64,000 nt of DNA from Synanceia verrucosa (GCA_029721515.1 CM056553.1:1704001-1768000); one strand, 5' to 3'; positions 36,982 to 49,376 are shown, counted from the first letter of the stretch. Numbers and translations are program-made. The notes: generated from the sequence alone by a model not told the origin.

Positions 36982-38998
36982 ATAAAGAACAGGTAGTCTG
37001 ATATTTCATCTTTATGAAGCTGATATTTCTTTTCATTTTTGTGCAAATTATCTGATCAGTAACGACGACACCTGTCTGGATTTTACATGGAATCTAATCA
37101 AAATGGAAATCACTAGTAACTGCTGCCGTTATGTTTAGGCAAAAAAAAAACAACACTTAATTAGGTTTAGGAAATCCATCATGGCCATCTGACACTGATC
37201 TGCATCAGGTGGAGTTTAAACAGAAGTCCATGGTGAACATCTCTGGAGCCTTAATTAATTCATGTATTCAAAATTAAAGATCATCAGAAATGATCAGTTT
37301 CAGCTCATGTCTCTTTTTGTCTTCTTTCTAATTTTAATAAAAAAGGTTAATTAATCCTATTAAGCTCCTTTTTTTGTACATAATTCACTCACATTCAGTT
37401 TGATTTTCACTGCAGCCAAATCCCATCATGTCATTTAATCTCTTAAAAAATGAAATGCAGCTTGATAAACAGCTGTTTGTTTGTGTTTTAATCTGGATGT
37501 AATTCACCTTTTCATTGACGCTGGCTCTTTCTGATCGCAGCCCTCCTCCTCCTCCTCCCTCTGCAGGTTTAAATTAGCATCCCATCTCCTGCACTCCAGC
37601 GTGTGATAACACATCTGATCTGAGGCAGCGTGGAGTCAGAATACTAAATGTGTGAGTGTGTGTGTCGCTGTGAGGAACAGCAGAGCTGAGCTGTTCCAGG
37701 TAATCGCTCACCTCCCCTCCTCCCTCCCACCCCCATCTCCTCGGCCATTTAAAAAAAAAAAGTCCATTTTCAGCTTCCAGGCTGTTATTGAGTCATAAAA
37801 TCTGTGGGAAATATTCCATTAGTCAGACAGGAGGGAAAGTGTTTTTATTTTCTAGACGTCCAATTTTTAGTATTTTATTATTTATTATTATTGCATTTTA
37901 TTTTATTGTCTATTTCTTTGTAAATGTCACATCAAACTAGCTGATGATAACAGTCTCAGTATCCATTAATGATTATTGGTGATTGTCTCAACCTAAGTCT
38001 AATATCACATAAATGGTTAAAATGTTTACTCCATCAGTTTGTTAATATTTATAAAAATACAGGAAATAAAATCTGTTAAAAGAGAATAGAAACAGCAAAT
38101 AATGGACCAGCAATAGTTTTAGTAAAATTACGATGCAGTAATGGGTTTTCTGCATCACACGGTGAATGAATCATGCATTACGCTTAAATCTGAGCCCTCC
38201 ATTATTATTCCACTGTTTATTTTAGCTTCTTTTTCAGGCAAACTGAGCAGTGAAGCAGAGGTATTATCAGCAGCCATTTGTTTCCACTTCCACAAGAAGA
38301 AAATAAGTGTTTAAGGGCTCAATAATGGACAAAATGAGCTGTTAAAATGGACATTTTTAGCAGCGCAGAGCTAACAAGCAGCTCAGGGAATACTGAGAAG
38401 GAGAAGGAAAATCAACAGTGTGATTTACAAAATGCAGCCGTTCGACAAGATGAAGCCATTATGTGAGCTGGATGAGCGTGTGAACGCTGGGTGGAGGAGG
38501 GCGGCAGGGGTTAAGGTCGAAGCAGGAAGAGTGTCGATATCACAGCAGCAATTACTGCTTTATAAATGGGCCCAGTGTCGCTGTGAATGAGCAGCTCCAT
38601 CAATCTGTCCTGACAGCGCTCCTTAGCCCGTCACTCCTGCTCCTGCCCACAATCTGTAGATTTCAACTTAGCCCAGAAATTGATAATCCGATTGAGGCCT
38701 AACCTGGTTAGCTACTAGAGGAGGAGGAGGAGGAGGCTACAGACTGCCGGCTCAGCTCAAACATCCAGTCTGCTCTGTGAACAAACACAGTCTGAAGTCT
38801 GAAGGAGCATCAGAGGCACCGTCCAATCAGAACGCCTGTTTCCTGAACTGACTGCAGTGTGAACACATCCAGGTGTCAATGCTAAGCTAATGCTATGCTA
38901 ATGCTACAGTCAGTGGCGGAGAATAGCCGATAAAGAAAAACCAACAGACTGTGAACCAGGAGACCAGAGTTTGTTTTGCATTAATTTCTATATTTTAC
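36982..38998. other. non-coding stretch without recognised gene
   Basis: AT-rich unique sequence. 37.5-37.75 kb has GC- and CT-rich patches and a short GTGTGT run; nothing specific is recognised. Confidence 0.55.
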
Positions 38999-39535
38999 TA
39001 GCCTGGTCGTAGTCCTCCGTTAACGTCCACTCAATTATCATTCATTTCCCTGCAGATTACATCTGGGTTTGATCCCCTTGGATTCGATTTCTCAGGATGA
39101 ATTCCATTCTGGCCAATCAGTGAATGGAGGGGGCGGGGGGAGGCGGGTGTTAACAGTAACGGTGTTGCGTTGTAGTCTAGCTGGTTGTAGTTTGACAATG
39201 GTGGTGGAAACGGAAGTGAAGGAAACCAGTCAATCTGTTTTGGCTAGGCTCCCAAATATTCAGCAATTGAAGTTTTATTGCTGGTAAAGATATTGTGGTT
39301 TTACTCCCCACGGGGTTCAGGAAAAGTCTTATTTTTCAGTTAGCTCCGTTAGTGACAAAGAAGTTGGCTAGCCTGAATGCTAGCGCCGCACTGCATACGT
39401 CACGACCAAACGTCAGTGATTGGGTAAAATCATTTCAAACTTCAACAGAGTTACGCCTCCCGTCGAAGTCAGTTCTCATTGGAGGAATGCCAGACCCTCT
39501 GTACGATAGTACGAGGGTCTGGTAAGACCAGGCTA
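38999..39535 (+). mobile_element. 537-bp element with 9-bp target duplication and captured helicase fragment
   Basis: The ends are inverted: TAGCCTGGTC at 38999-39008 and GACCAGGCTA at 39526-39535. They are flanked by a perfect 9-bp direct repeat, ATATTTTAC, at 38990-38998 and 39536-39544. The right end has a hairpin, CCAGACCCTC / GAGGGTCTGG (39490-39521). Inside lies a broken helicase-like coding fragment. A 9-bp duplication is usual for Mutator-like and possible for Merlin elements; without a transposase the superfamily stays open. Confidence 0.85.
39198..39366 (+). pseudogene. helicase Walker A fragment (RecQ-like), broken
   Basis: The first frame runs from ATG at 39198 and ends SVLARLPNIQQLKFYCW then stop. 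After a one-base shift the next frame reads AGKDIVVLLPTGF, then RKSLIFQLAPLV. This matches motif I of superfamily 2 helicases of RecQ type, where the family normally has PTGFGKS; the glycine is changed to arginine here. Motif I binds ATP in enzymes that unwind DNA. Only the motif I region is present, with no later helicase motifs, so no activity is possible. It lies wholly inside the 537-bp mobile element and was probably inherited from a longer parent element that carried the gene. Confidence 0.7.
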
Positions 39536-41039
39536 ATATTTTACTGACTTTATGTTCTCATTTTAAGCCCAACCATTATGTTTTCCTTTACCTTAACTAA
39601 GTGGGTTTTTTTTTCTGAATCAGTTACTGGTTTTAGTCTGAACCAGTTCCTGGTTGTCTGCCTCCCAGGGTTTGTTGCTAGCCGTTAGCCATTAGCTTGT
39701 CACAGATCAGTGTTTGAAAGATGCTCTGAGGTCGAGTTCACTGACCTGAACTCTCATCCGGCCTTTTAACATGAAAAAACTAAACTTTCTGGGTTGATTC
39801 AGTGAAGACAAGTGAAACAAATCTTCAGATATTTTCGTGAGTTTCCTCAGAGGTCAGCTGGGATCTCTTTATTCTTTATTCCAGCTCATTAACAGAACAC
39901 TGGTGTTTAAAGCAGCCACTGAATAGTTATTCATGTTTCAACCAGTATGTGAGGTGGACAGATTTAACACACACACACAGATAAGTGCTCATTGAGCCTC
40001 CATAGTTCAGTATTGATCCTCGGCTCTCTCATCCTAAACTGAATGAATGGAGCTTCAGGGATTAACAGCCAATGGGATTGCTGGGTAATTGAGTCTAAAA
40101 AACACACATGAAGAGGTGAACTCACTTTCTCAGTGTGTTAAAGTGCTTTTACTTATGCAACGGTTGTTTGTGATTAAGATGTTTGACTCATTTCCTGTCT
40201 GGTTTCGTCTCACTGGGTTCGTCTACATGCCCGCTGTTATTCCAGATTTCTAGAAAGCTTACAAGCAGATTCTGTGTAAAGGTTCTAGGTCTGGTTCTGC
40301 ATGGAGCGTTTCAGGATAATTTAGATATTATTGACTATATTCCCTGTTTCCCAATCAGCTCTTAATGTTGAGGACACACCAATTAGCAATTAGCCATCAA
40401 TTAGCCAATATATTGCAATGATTCAAGCAGGAGAAGCACACCTGCTGAACAGGTTTTTGGACAAATATCACAACGCCAACCTGTTCAAGAAGGTGATCCA
40501 TCAAACCATGGCTGCATGGAAAGGGGAATGTTAATTTTCACTAGCCATGTGGCCGTCAAAAAGCTCCGGTAAACCAGAACAGTCACGGTTCTGTTCCCTG
40601 AATGATTTTTCCAGAAAGAAGAAGAGAATTCAATTATTAATCTTTTAACAAAATGCATCCAACAAACCCAGCAAACATCAGCTGGTTCCACATTGCTGCT
40701 TTCATCCGACTATAAATTTAATTTCTTCCTCTGAAAACCAAAAAGACAACACTTTGCTTCTGCAAAGTAAAAGCAATGAATAATGAAGACGTATCTGGAC
40801 AGACGGACGGATGCTCTACTCTCACATCATCATCCAGATGAACTGAGCTCGCTCAAAATGAGCCGCACCAAATGGACGAACACACCTGAGTTCAGGTGAG
40901 CTGTGAACGCAGCCTAAAACTCAACACAAAATGTCCCAGCATGCTCCACAGTGACCTCCTGGACGTGGCGAGCACGCTGTCTGTTCTCTGGCATCCATGA
41001 AGTGAATTAACAGCAACAGTCAGCCAGCAGCTGCTTCTC

Positions 41040-41250
41040 TCCGGCGTTGAAACATTATGAATATCCATCCATACATATGTATGCTGACAGATTACCACCT
41101 CTGCAACCCTCCAGATGCCGCCGCCGTAATGACATGCAACACGATCGGCTGTGTATATTTGTCTTAGCGGCGCATCGGGCCTCCGTTCGCCGGCTTGTTC
41201 AGCATCCTATTACATCGCTGCCGTGCAGAACATGCATCACCTGACTGACA
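41040..41250. promoter_or_regulatory. candidate conserved non-coding element
   Basis: Unique block with words such as ACATTATGAATATCCATCC, CATACATATGTATGC and CGCCGCCGTAATGACATGC. No coding product is recognised. The call is inferred from composition only. Confidence 0.25.
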
Positions 41251-41479
41251 GGATGTGAGCAGCAGCCTCTGCAGCCAGGACACGATTAGCATCCAGCTGA
41301 GCCACGGGATGCTAACTGCTGCCTCCAACACAAATATGCCCTAACAGATAGATCACCGAGGAGGAGGAGGAAGACATCTCCGAAACACACCTCTGTCAGA
41401 CTGTCAGACCTGAAGGAGGAATTCCATACATAGCATTAAACAAATTCCATCTTTTTGTCTCTATGCAGTTTCTCTGCAT

Positions 41480-41535
41480 CCATGTTAGCTTAGCACAAAG
41501 GCTAGTGGCAGGGGGAACTGCTAGCTTAGCAGCAT
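41480..41535 (+). repeat. GTTAGCTTAGC-type dispersed repeat fragment
   Basis: Shares TTAGCTTAGCACAAAGGCTA and ACTGCTAGCTTAGC wording with the duplication at 3.9-4.3 kb. Confidence 0.6.
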
Positions 41536-42449
41536 CAAACTTCTACGACAATAGAAATTAAACACTGGCATCACTGGATCATGAGGACATATTGGGCATC
41601 ATGACAAGTTTAGTTTTAATTTTAATTTACCTGTCTGAACTACCTGTGGGAGGCTTTTATTGTGAAGCAGCTTCATTAGCAGTGATATTCTACAGTTAAA
41701 GCTAAAGCTATATGGACACGTTTGGTCAGTGGACATGACAAACAGCTGTTCAGTCGAGTTTGAAAACAAAAGACATTTTATAAGGAGAGAAAATCTTCAG
41801 ACTGAAGGAGCTGAAATGGTGAATTATCCATCAACTATTCTGTTCCTTTTCTTCCTTCTGGCTCTGACTTCCTGTCTTCCGCCTGTCATGGAGAAATTGC
41901 TGCCGCTGGACTAATGATGAAGACTTTTGGTGCCTTTTCTCATTTTGCCTCGACAAATTAAGCAAATGGCAGCGTCTCTGACAGTAAGCTGTTACCAGAA
42001 GTTCATGTTCCTGAGACAAAGTTTCAGATTTATATGGGAGTACAGCAGCTCTGCAGGGCCACACACACATTCACACACAGGGACAGTGTGGGGACCCAGC
42101 TGGACGTCCTGCCGTCTGCTGTGAGGACGAGCTGAGGGAAACAGACGGCCGAGGAGACACCCTCCGGTGGAGCGTCCGTCCTCGCTCCTCTGTCCTACCT
42201 TCACCTCGTCAGTGTGTTCCTGCCGCCCGTCGCCGTGGCGATGGCAGAGGCTCGGGGGCCGCCGGCTGACGACTGGTGGGAGGATTAATCGCCGTCGGAT
42301 GGCGAGGCATCTGCTGCTCGCTCGCCACCAACTGCTGCTGAAACATGATTAAATGGCCTCTTCCAGCTAACATGTGGAGCTGCCTGTCTGTCAGTCTGTC
42401 TTAAAAACTGTCCTATCCTCTTCCACTTTACCATACAACATATCCTGAA

Positions 42450-43690
42450 TACCTGTCTCACCTGTCTTTCCCCTGTCTCTCACTCATCCTACCTGTCTCT
42501 CACCTGTCACTCACCTGTCTTACACTTGTCTCTCACCTGTCTTTCACTTGTCCCTCACTCATCTTACCTGTCTTTCACCTGTCTCTCACCTGTCTTACAC
42601 TCGTCTTACACTCGTCTCTCACCTGTCTCTCACCTGTCTTACACTCGTCTTACACTCGTCTCTCACCTGTCTCTCACCTGTCTTACACTCGTCTCTCACC
42701 TGTCTCTCACCTGTCTTACACTCGTCTTACACTCGTCACTCACCTGTCTCTCACCTGTCTCTCACTTGTCTCTCACCTGTCTTTCCCGTCTCTCACTCAT
42801 CTTACCTGTCTTTCACCTGTCTCTCACCTGTCTTACACTCGTCTTACACTTGTCTCTCACCTGTCTCGCACCTGTCTTACACTCGTCTTACACTCGTCTC
42901 TCACCTGTCTCTCACCTGTCTTACACTCGTCTTACACTCGTCTCTCACCTGTCTCTCACCTGTCTTACACTCGTCTTACACTCGTCACTCACCTGTCTCT
43001 CACCTGTCTCTCACTTGTCTCTCACTCATCTTACCTGTCTTTCACCCATCTCTCATCTGTCTCTCACTTGTCTCTCACTCATCTTACCTGTCTTTCACCC
43101 GTCTCTCACCTGTCTCTCACTTGTCTCTCTCACCTGTCTCTCACTCATCTTACCTGTCTTTCACCCATCTCTCACCTGTCACTCACCTGTCTCTCACCTG
43201 TCTCTCACTTGTCTCTCACTCATCTTACCTGTCTTTCACCCGTCTCTCACCTGTCACTCACCTGTCTCTCACTTGTCTCTCACTCATCTTACCTGTCTTT
43301 CACCCATCTCTCACCTGTCACTCACTTGTCTCTCACTCATCTTACCTGTCTTTCACCCGTCTCTCACCTGTCACTCACCTGTCTCTCACTTGTCTCTCAC
43401 TCATCTTACCTGTCTTTCACCCGTCTCTCACCTGTCACTCACCTGTCACTCACTTGTCTCTCACTCATCTTACCTGTCTTTCACCTGTCTCTCACCTGTC
43501 TTTCACCCATCTCTCACCTGTCACTCACTTGTCTCTCACTCATCTTACCTGTCTTTCACCTGTCTCTCACCTGTCTTTCACCCATCTCTCACCTGTCACT
43601 TAATTGTCTCTAACTCATCTATCTCCTGTCTCTCGTCTCTCACTCATCTTACCTGTCTCTCACCTGTCTCACCTGTCTCACACCTGTCCT
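42450..43690 (+). repeat. 11-bp minisatellite, CTGTCTCTCAC type
   Basis: About 110 units of an 11-bp motif (CTGTCTCTCAC with CTGTCTTACAC, TCGTCTTACAC, CTGTCACTCAC and other variants) form a pyrimidine-rich plus strand. In the right half a larger unit marked by CATCTTACCTG recurs at spacings of 53, 64, 66 or 75 bp, mostly 64 plus or minus one 11-bp unit. No unit contains a stop in the forward frames, so open frames of 402, 351 and 181 codons run through it. They encode only LSPVSHLSLTC-like repeats and are not genes. Confidence 0.97.
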
Positions 43691-46600
43691 CCTCCCCGTC
43701 CATACCTCAGCCCTGCAGCAGGTGTGGTGTTTGAGTCCAAAGGTCTCGGTGGTCCCCTGAACACATCATTTGTCCTATCTGTCCTCTTCCTTCTCGCTGC
43801 AGCTCTAAACTGTCCTCTGTTCCTCCTGCAGACTGAAACTCGTTCAGCCTGACGACAGTCACTGACAGGAAGCGCTTCCTGTCGTACGAGGCGAGAAGAC
43901 GGCGGTCCTGATGTCACGGTCACAGGAGCTTTACACGCTGTCAGATCCAGCCTATATTTACACAGAGATCACCTTTCTATGGTCTGAATACACTCAATGA
44001 CAACAAAGGTTTAGATGGCTTACACAGGAAAATATATAGAAATACATATGTTCTAATTGTGTGAAGAATCGCAACCAAAATGTACAAAGTATTATCTAAT
44101 AAAGGTGTGATTAGATCATATGATATCCTGGTTATATTCATGGGATGGTGTTTGGAGGCTCTGTGAGATCAGTAACAGAGGGTTTATCTGCTGGAGGATG
44201 AGTTTTAAACGTGTCTTAACCTGACCAATCACAGGCTGGTATCTGTGATGTCATGACACCGTTACCTGGACAACCACTAATCCCTTAAAGCAGGAAGCGC
44301 GCATCCTCCACAACGAGAAGTCACTTAATCCGAGAGAAAAACATGAAGGATGTGAGAAACTGAATAAATGTGACCGAAAAATAATATAGAAAAAAAAAAA
44401 AAGATTATTTTTTATTAAACTTTAAAAGGGTCCTGTGTGTGGAACTAAAAAATAAAATTAGCTGTGTGTAACATTTAAGAGAGAACTGGAACAAAATGTT
44501 TTGTTTTTTTGGGGGGTTTTTTGGGTTTTTTTTATATTTCTCCATAGTTCTACTACAAGATTAACACCAGTTTCAGTTGGTTGCAATCTGAAAAACCACC
44601 ACTAGATGTCTCCAAACCCTCATCTTGTTAACATGATCGTTGACACGATGTGATGAACTTTAACTCCATAACTGGAAGCTTCACAGCTGAATTAATGAGG
44701 AGATTAGTTGATGAACAGATTTGTTTGTGTTGACATTAAACCAGTTGTTGTTGTGTTTTTGACGCTGACAGTCAGATTTTTAACACGTTATAAATGAATG
44801 CAGTAATTGGTGGGTTCAGTGTCCTCTGTGGAGTTTTCACCTGCTGATCTACCTTCAGTAGCTCTCAGTGCTCCACTAAATCTACACCTGGTGGAGAACA
44901 AGAAGACAGGAAGCCCTGCTGGATGTTTTATAACACATTTTAGTCTTCTGGCAGCTCACACTGAATGGAAACAAACTGCACACACCTGTCCACACCTGTG
45001 TGCTGATTTTCTCCAACAGTCTGCGCTCTGTGCTTTCCACTCTGTACATCACAAAGCTTCAGTTTCAGTCTGACGCTGCTTCAGGAGGCTGCTGGTGTGG
45101 ATCTGAAAAGCGACTCTGTGTTTCTGTGAGCTGATGGAGGAGCTGAAGCCGAACCTGTTCGCTAAATCACTGAGGATCAGAGCGATGAAGAGCATCTCGT
45201 CTGTCTGTCCATCACACCTGCCCAGCCTCTCGTCCTCTCTGCAGCAGCAGTAGCGTCGCCTCGTCAAGCCACTCGATGGGAGCATGGCGCCCCCCAGAGG
45301 CCGATCCTCCCACCCAGTCACCTCCTCCTCCTCCTCCTCCTGCAGCACTGGGGCACATCATGAATATTTCACCAGGTTTAACTCCACTTAAAATATGCAT
45401 TCTAATTGGGCCTAAGTGCCGCAGCTCCGCTCTAAGTAGCTTTCCAGATTTTCGCCTCTCTAACCGACACGTTTCATGTGCTCGATATGTTTTCTTAACG
45501 TCGCTCACTAATCTGCTTCGTGCTCTCGCTGACCTCTCACAGAGCCTCCTGGTCCTCAGTGGCATGGCGTCGTTTAGCGTGGAGGCGCAGGGGAGACCAA
45601 GGATGATGATTAAAATGATGATGAAGGTAGAATATAAAGAGCATCAGAGAGACAGAGTTGCTCTGTTATTTCCTGTGTGGTGCATTTTTTTAGATTCTAC
45701 CTTTAAAAACTGAAACAGTGAATCCTAAAGCTGGTTCAGAATCAGCTCCGTCTTCATCTTTTCATCAACTCTTGAGTCTCTGGAGCAACTATGAGGTTGG
45801 AAAGATTTTTTAAGTTAGAGCCAGTTAGCTTAGCTTAGCTTAACCTCTTCACCTGTTTGATTGCGGTATTTGCATTCGGTGCTCCTGCACAACAACAAGC
45901 TGCAGCTGAACTCGTTGTTTACTGCAGAGCATCAGGTCGACTCGTTCCTCCGCTTTCAGTCGCTGCAGCTTCGTTTCTTTCCTTTTACAAACAATAATTC
46001 TGTGAAAATTGAGGACCAGAGGAGGACGAGTCAGGGAGCTCCAGAGGACGTGATGAAGCCTGGAGATTCTTGGCTGAGGCTTTAAAAACATGCCGTTCAC
46101 GGATGTGAGGAGCCCACACATAATCATAAAATCCATACGCAGCACAGAGAGAGCACATTACTGCCAAACATACAGCACGAGCTGGGTGAGAGACACACAA
46201 GAGATGAGTGACGAGTCAGAGAAATAACCCCGTCCTAAATAAAAAAAAAAAAATAGCAGCAGGGCATCGAACCTACAACCATGAGGTTCATAAACTGCGA
46301 TGATATGCATCTGTCAACGTTAATTTAAGGCAGATGACAGTCAATGTTATGCTGTAAACACATTATGATTAATTAAGAGACTAAATACACTCCCCTTTCC
46401 TTAATTTGTGGCCACATTTTTCACCGTTTAACTGGCACAAGTGGATTTTGTGGCGTCTTAAATGCACGATAGATCGTTTAATCTGAGTGTGAAGCAACAT
46501 GAGCTTCAAACATCTTCAAAATAACAGCATGTCTTACTGTTTTTGTGGACATTTACATGGATACCGGATGAAAATGATATGCTATGCTGGAACAATGTCT

Positions 46601-46812
46601 TGATTCGTGATTTTTAACCGACCTCACAGAAGTTTTGTCGTCTTTAAACCTCTTGAAAGAGTTTTTATTTCCGTAGACGCAGGTCAAAATGATGAGGTCA
46701 GCCTCTTTATCTGCTTTTGTCTGCTCTAACATGAGGCTTCAGTGGATCTTGTGAGTCGGTGTGTAATTCAGTCGACACTTCAGGTGTAAATTTAGGCCTT
46801 AATGAGTCATAT
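43691..46812. other. non-coding stretch without recognised gene
   Basis: No exon is recognised. Short features: a CTC run at 45321-45341, G and T tracts at 44511-44532, and a scrap of GTTAGCTTAGCTTAGC wording at 45826-45842. A candidate regulatory block is listed at 45340-45560. Confidence 0.5.
45340..45560. promoter_or_regulatory. candidate conserved non-coding element
   Basis: Unique block with AAATATGCATTCTAATTGGG and ATCATGAATATTTCACC words. A 145-codon frame crosses it (45276-45713) but has no recognised domain. Composition suggests regulatory DNA; the evidence is weak. Confidence 0.25.

Positions 46813-46844
<32 letters not shown>
46813..46844 (+). repeat. (CA)n microsatellite
   Basis: About 16 CA units. 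Confidence 0.97.
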
Positions 46845-46847
<3 letters not shown>

Positions 46848-46944
46848 GGGGTCCACTATGGTTGGAGGAGAAAGAGACTCACTGTTGGTTTCATCCTCGC
46901 TCATCGCCGTAGTGACAGAGCTGCTTTGATCCTCCTCTCCACTA

Positions 46945-46946
46945 CA

Positions 46947-46986
<40 letters not shown>

Positions 46987-46989
46987 TGT
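46945..46989 (+). repeat. (CT)n microsatellite
   Basis: CT run with one or two GT interruptions. Confidence 0.97.
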
Positions 46990-47119
46990 TCTGAAACATA
47001 ATGGACGGTGGGAAGGCAAGCGCAGCGCTTTGTTGCCATGGCGATGGCAAAGGAACTAATAACCTGGTGGAGAGCAGATAAGGCCATGAACAGAGAGAGG
47101 AGAGAGGACGAAAGGATGG

Positions 47120-48480
47120 AGTAGTACTGTTAGTACTGTGAGTAGGACTATTATTACTGTGAGTAGGAGTATTAGTACTGTGAGTGTGAGTATCTGTACT
47201 GTGAGTATGAGTGTTAGTAGTAGTATTATTACTGTGAGTAGGAGTATTTGTACTGTGAGTATGAGTTTAGTACCATGAGTAGAAGTATTAGTGCTATGAC
47301 TAAAAGTATTATTACTGTGAATATGATTATTACTACTATATGAGTATTAGTCCTGTGACTATGAGTATTAATACTGTGAGTATCTGTACTGTATGAATAT
47401 TAGTACTATGAGTATGAGTATTAGTAGTAGTATTATTACTGTGAGTATGAGTATTACTACTATGAGTATGAGTATTAGTAGTAGTACTATTACTGTGAGT
47501 ATGAGTATTACTACTGTGAGTATGAGTATTAGTACTATGAGTATGAGTAGTAGTAGTAGTATTATTACTGTGAGTATGAGTATTACTACTGTGAGTATGA
47601 GTATTAGTACTATGAGTATGAGTATTAATACTGTGAGTATTATGTACTGTATGAGTATTAGCACTATGAGTATGAGTATTAGTAGTAGTATTATTACTGT
47701 GAGTATGAGTATTACTACTATGAGTATGAGTATTAGTACTATGAGTATGAGTATTAGTAGTAGTATTATTACTGTGCGTATGAGTATTACTACTATGAGT
47801 ATGAGTATTAGTACTATGAGTATTAGTAGTAGTAGTATTACTGTGAGTATGAGTATTACTACTATGAGTATGAGTATTAGTACTACGAGTATGAGTATTA
47901 GTAGTAGTATTATTACTGTGAGTATGAGTATTAGTAATGTGAGTGTGTTAGTACTGTAAGTATGAGTATTATTACCGTATGAGTACAGTTACTGTGATTA
48001 TTAGTATTACTACTGTATCAGTATTAGTACTATGAGTAGAAGTATTAGTATTATTACTGTGAATATGAGTATTAGTACTATGAGTATTAGTAGTAGTATT
48101 ATAACTGTGATTATTAGTATTACTACTATATCAGTATTAGTACTATGAGTAGAAGTATTAGTGTTGTGACTAGAAGTATTATTACTGTGAACATGAGTAT
48201 TAGTACTATGAGTATTAGTAGTAGTATTATAACTGTGAGTATGAGTGTTAGTACTGTAAGTAGGAGTATTATTACTGTTAGTATGAGTGTTAGTACTGTA
48301 AGTAGGAGTATTATTACAGTGAGTGTGAGTACTGTTACTGTGATTATTAGTATTACTACTGTATGAGTACTAGTAGTAGTATTATTACTGTGAGTATGAG
48401 TGTTAGTGCTGTAAGTAGGAGTATTATTACAGTGAGTGTGAGTACTGTTACTGTGATTATTAGTATTATTATAACTATGA
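47120..48480 (+). repeat. trinucleotide-built minisatellite, GAGTATTAGTACT type
   Basis: About 1.36 kb made of three-base words (AGT, ATT, ACT, ATG, GTG) in a fixed three-base register over long parts. A 75-bp block (ATTATTACTGTGAGTATGAG and onwards) repeats at about 47690 and 47765. Because the register is a multiple of three, frames stay open: 47393-47959 on the plus strand (Ser/Met/Ile/Thr only) and 47368-47664 on the minus strand (Ile/Leu/Val-rich). These are products of the repeat, not genes. Confidence 0.95.
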
Positions 48481-49205
48481 GTATGACTGTTTTATCTGTG
48501 CAGCTTTGGCTCTAAAGACAGAAAGGACAGAAACTGGTCAGATCTGTGGAGTTTTGAAGGGTTTCGGTGTCTAAATAAATAAAAGTACCTGCTGTAGACA
48601 GAACTCCATGAAGAGCAGGATGAGCTCAGGTGGTCATCTTCAGGTAAACCAGCAGGTGTTTGGTTTCTGGATTAAAATCCATCCAGAGGCCCTGAAGCTT
48701 CACTGTGTTTGGAGTCATTAAATCAAGTGTTAACTACTGTTAACATCGCCCAAACATGGCACTACATTTTATTTATTTATGTTAAAACAAGAGGAAGTCA
48801 GAATAAAACAGTTTAAGTTCTTGTAATGAGAGCTGACCAAAAAAAGAAGAAGAAGAACTGAATGTTCCTTTAACAAAATCCTTCTACATTTTAAGAGAAA
48901 CCTTGTGGTGAGGATTTCTTCAGGGTTTCTTAAGCCTTCAGTTATATAGAAAGTGTCATGAAGCTTAAAGCGGCTCTTTCCTCTTATCTCCTGAAACGTC
49001 GGCGATACGAGGAGTTTTAGTGGAGAGCGACAAATTACAAAGTTTCCACTTTATTTTCTGAGTGTCTTAAAGAGGAGAAAGTGATCTTTTGTCCAACACT
49101 GGAGATTATTCCAGTTCCCCTCAAAAGAGGATCTGCTTTTACTGCGATCAGAAGCTAAATTATTGAGTCGTTTTACAGCTGAACCCCTGAACACACACTG
49201 TCTTT

Positions 49206-49236
49206 GTCGTTGTTGTTGTTGTTGTTGTTGTTGTTT
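49206..49236 (+). repeat. (GTT)n microsatellite
   Basis: About ten GTT units. Confidence 0.97.
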
Positions 49237-49376
49237 TCCTCTCTCTCGTCTTCCTGCTCATCATTTGATGTGGATGTTGGGTTTTTTCGGTACTTCCAGG
49301 TTGACGTCTTTGATCTCCACCTTCAGCGCTGAAGTTTGTTTGGTTTGAGTTTACAGATGACCTACTTAACCTTCCC

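Larger units (their letters stand above)
39545..42449. other. non-coding stretch without recognised gene
   Basis: Mostly unique sequence. A candidate regulatory block at 41040-41250 and a fish repeat fragment at 41480-41535 are listed separately. Open frames are short and unconvincing. Confidence 0.55.

Noticed and set aside
42526..43734. 402-codon plus-strand open frame
   Set aside because: It consists only of an 11-bp tandem repeat and the other two forward frames are open too, so it is not a gene.
46245..46330. Possible tRNA or tRNA-derived SINE on the minus strand (GGTTCGATGCC box-B-like word)
   Set aside because: The T-arm does not pair well, no acceptor stem or A box was found, and one word is too little support.
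47393..47959. 188-codon frame made of Ser, Met, Ile and Thr, and the opposite Ile/Leu/Val frame
   Set aside because: Both are read-through of a three-base-register tandem array.
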